A stretch of DNA of 64,000 nucleotides from Paratinospora sagittata. Taxonomy: Eukaryota > Streptophyta > Magnoliopsida > Ranunculales > Menispermaceae. Every line of letters starts with the position of its first letter. The first letter of the stretch is position 1. Below are positions 63,143 to 64,000 of this stretch, piece after piece. The stretch is from NCBI GenBank assembly GCA_035771175.1, contig CM069597.1:14543001-14607000 (forward strand), written 5' to 3'. The position numbers and the translations under genes are program-made. The notes under the pieces are model-generated. The model was not told the DNA's origin. It was given only the letters and a program-made list of their open reading frames with translations, and ran no database searches.

Positions 63143-63241
63143 ATTCTGGGGGTTCCTAGACCGATATTGGGACTCGCTCAAAGAGTTGCGTGAGAAAGCA
63201 ATCTGGTGGATTGGTCGCGATTGCTTCAAATACGTTTTCTA
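63143..63241 (-). repeat. Inverted partial monomer at the right end of the array
   Basis: ATTCTGGGGGTTCCTAGACC...GGATTGGTCGCGATTGC is the reverse complement of the satellite. It starts right after a forward GACCAATC, with an ATC microhomology at the junction (63140-63142). Forward 63114-63140 and inverted 63211-63237 can pair into a hairpin with about 70 bases between. The change of orientation happens once in the visible array. Confidence 0.9.
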
Positions 63242-63244
63242 TTT

Positions 63245-63342
63245 GAGATGCCTACCCCGGGCGTCCCACCCCGGCATTCCGCATGCCATTCCTAGCGGGG
63301 TTGGTGGTCCGGGGTCCGGGGTCCGGGGTGCGGGGTTGCCAC
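63245..63342 (+). mobile_element. Last 98 bp of a Tekay-like gypsy 5' LTR
   Basis: GAGATGCCTAC to GGGGTTGCCAC matches the minus-strand 3' end of the solo LTR at 1672-4632, base for base in most positions. It includes a local triplication of GGTCCGGGG at about 63307-63330. The rest of the LTR is missing and replaced by satellite. The terminal CA has been damaged (CCACGG). Confidence 0.88.
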
Positions 63343-63345
63343 GGT

Positions 63346-63358
63346 TGGTATTAGAGCC
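63346..63358 (+). other. Primer binding site, initiator Met-tRNA
   Basis: TGGTATTAGAGCC differs by one base from the standard TGGTATCAGAGCC, a few bases after the LTR end. Confidence 0.9.
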
Positions 63359-63577
63359 CGATTTTACTAGGTTTGGTCTAAGTATTGGACTTACATGACT
63401 TTGACCTAGGAATTGGGTGAGAGCTTTAGGTGGTTAAAAAACTTAAAAGAACTAACTTAAAAGCCTTACTATCATATTTTCTATGTCTATTATATGATGT
63501 GGGTAGTTATAAGGCTTTGTTAATGTTCTAAATTCTTTAATGTGTGATGGTTGCTCGAATTTCTACTTCTCAGTGTC
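63359..63577. other. Untranslated leader of the gypsy element
   Basis: 219 bp between primer site and gag, AT-rich, no ORF of note. An ATG at 63547 opens a frame that stops at 63625 and is not the gag start. Confidence 0.55.
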
Positions 63578-64000
63578 ATGAGGAGGAACGGGAGATTGAG
63601 ACAGCCACACACAGGGCCATTCGATGATGACCGGATGGGGAGGATGGAAGAGATTATTCAGGCACAGGGTCGCTTGATGGCAGCCCAGACTGCACAGATA
63701 CAAGTGTTGGTGCAGCAAGTCGAGGCTGTTGCTCGACAGTCTCCTCAAACAATACATCGGGAGGCGGCCGAGGCTAGTGGAGCTGCAGGGGCGGCAGGAC
63801 CTCAGATGGTTGTACCTCAGCCTATGCCTACACCTGTTCCTATTGTTGTGGAGAACCCCACTGATCGGCGGATCAGACTACTAGGGATGTTCATGAAGCT
63901 AAAGCCTAAGGAATTCACAGGTGGGGTTGACTTGAAGAAGGCTGAAGATTGGCTGAAGAATGTTGAGAAGATCAGTCGCTCCTTAGAGCTTGATGAGGAG
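63578..64000 (+). CDS. Gypsy gag, 5' part (141 codons, runs off the window)
   Basis: From the ATG at 63578 the frame is open to the window end. A basic start (MRRNGRLRQPH) leads to a coiled-coil-like Gln/Ala stretch (about residues 20-60: MEEIIQAQGRLMAAQ, VLVQQVEAVARQS), a Pro/Ala-rich linker, then the start of the gypsy gag domain, MKLKPKEFTGGVDLKKAEDWL (written in full only to here). The pattern 'L-P-F-G-D--A--WL' is the conserved opening of the gag fold in Tekay/Del-type chromoviruses. It assembles virus-like particles and binds element RNA. It is preceded by LTR tip and primer site. It is the only gag in the window with no stop or frameshift in view, so the element may be younger than the others. 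Integrity beyond 64000 is unknown. Confidence 0.82.
   Translation, partial: MRRNGRLRQPHTGPFDDDRMGRMEEIIQAQGRLMAAQTAQIQVLVQQVEAVARQSPQTIHREAAEASGAAGAAGPQMVVPQPMPTPVPIVVENPTDRRIRLLGMFMKLKPKEFTGGVDLKKAEDWLKNVEKISRSLELDEE

Larger units (their letters stand above)
32703..63241. repeat. Satellite array, about 171-180-bp monomer, about 30.5 kb
   Basis: Monomers run head to tail from ATCAGAAGTTTAAATGAAC at 32703 to the inverted piece at 63143-63241. Starts measured from ACCAATCC at 32762, 32941, 33120, 33290, 33469 and 33649 give spacings of 179, 179, 170, 179 and 180 bp. At least three types are interleaved: one with GCAATCGCGACCAATCCACC (about 179 bp), one with GCAACCGTGACCAATCCATC and a long T run, and one with GCAACCATAACCAATCCACT and AGTTGATGGAACCTCGTTCC (about 173 bp). 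Roughly 170 monomers fit (estimate). A 100-N gap lies at 47785-47884, so true length is unknown. The many minus-strand ORFs are by-products. The length is in the range of nucleosome-sized centromeric satellites, but location is not shown. Confidence 0.95.

Noticed and set aside
32703..63241. CRISPR array
   Set aside because: Units are contiguous and about 175 bp with no unique spacers, the sequence is plant, and there are no cas genes.
32703..63241. CENP-B box in the satellite (CTCCGTTCCAATATCCCGG looks partly similar)
   Set aside because: The essential CGGG half does not line up at the right spacing from TTCG, so the match is superficial.
1..64000. tRNA or rRNA genes
   Set aside because: No cloverleaf or rRNA core was recognised by eye. 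The only tRNA-like pieces are the short primer binding sites of the retroelements.

Overview
The window is plant nuclear DNA made of repeats. I can support no host gene. The evidence for a flowering plant is the mix of families: Ty3/gypsy elements primed by initiator Met-tRNA or Asp-tRNA (Tekay-like and Athila-like), a SIRE-like Ty1/copia element, a short LINE reverse transcriptase scrap, and a long satellite array. This is what pericentromeric or other heterochromatin looks like. I cannot name the species.

Layout. (1) 1-9977: one non-autonomous Asp-tRNA-primed LTR element (called E1), cut into four internal pieces by three solo LTRs at 1672-4632, 5209-6552 and 6719-8157. All three are in minus orientation and have perfect 5-bp target duplications. 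Its own 3' LTR is 8664-9977. (2) 10138-14260: a gypsy pol scrap, then an LTR, a Met-tRNA primer site, a decayed ORF of the plant 'Transposase_32' type, and a run of stem-loop motifs. (3) 14490-17433: a decayed Tekay-like gag-pol, cut inside RNase H. (4) About 17490-28230: a decayed SIRE-like copia element whose 5' LTR is split by a truncated Athila-like element (19068-22333) and whose pol is split by a solo gypsy LTR (25522-28185). (5) 28245-31562: two minus-strand remnants, a Tekay-like gag and a second copy of the Transposase_32-type element with the same stem-loop motifs. (6) 32370-32600: a LINE remnant. (7) 32703-63241: a tandem satellite with a monomer of about 171-180 bp, containing higher-order repeats, segmental duplications and a 100-N assembly gap. 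(8) 63245-64000: the last 98 bp of a gypsy LTR, its primer site, and an open gag that runs off the window.

The most interesting material is the satellite. It has trimer (about 522 bp) and tetramer (about 686 bp) higher-order units, a conserved GGAAC-N3-GTTCC dyad, all three minus-strand frames nearly stop-free, and an inverted partial monomer fused to a truncated LTR at its right edge. Second is the recurring stem-loop with an ATGRGAC-type loop, found downstream of both Transposase_32-type ORFs. Third is the resolved nesting order in the first 10 kb, including shared LTR ancestry between a non-autonomous element and an Athila-like one.

All identifications are by eye from sequence and translated motifs. 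No alignment or database search was run.
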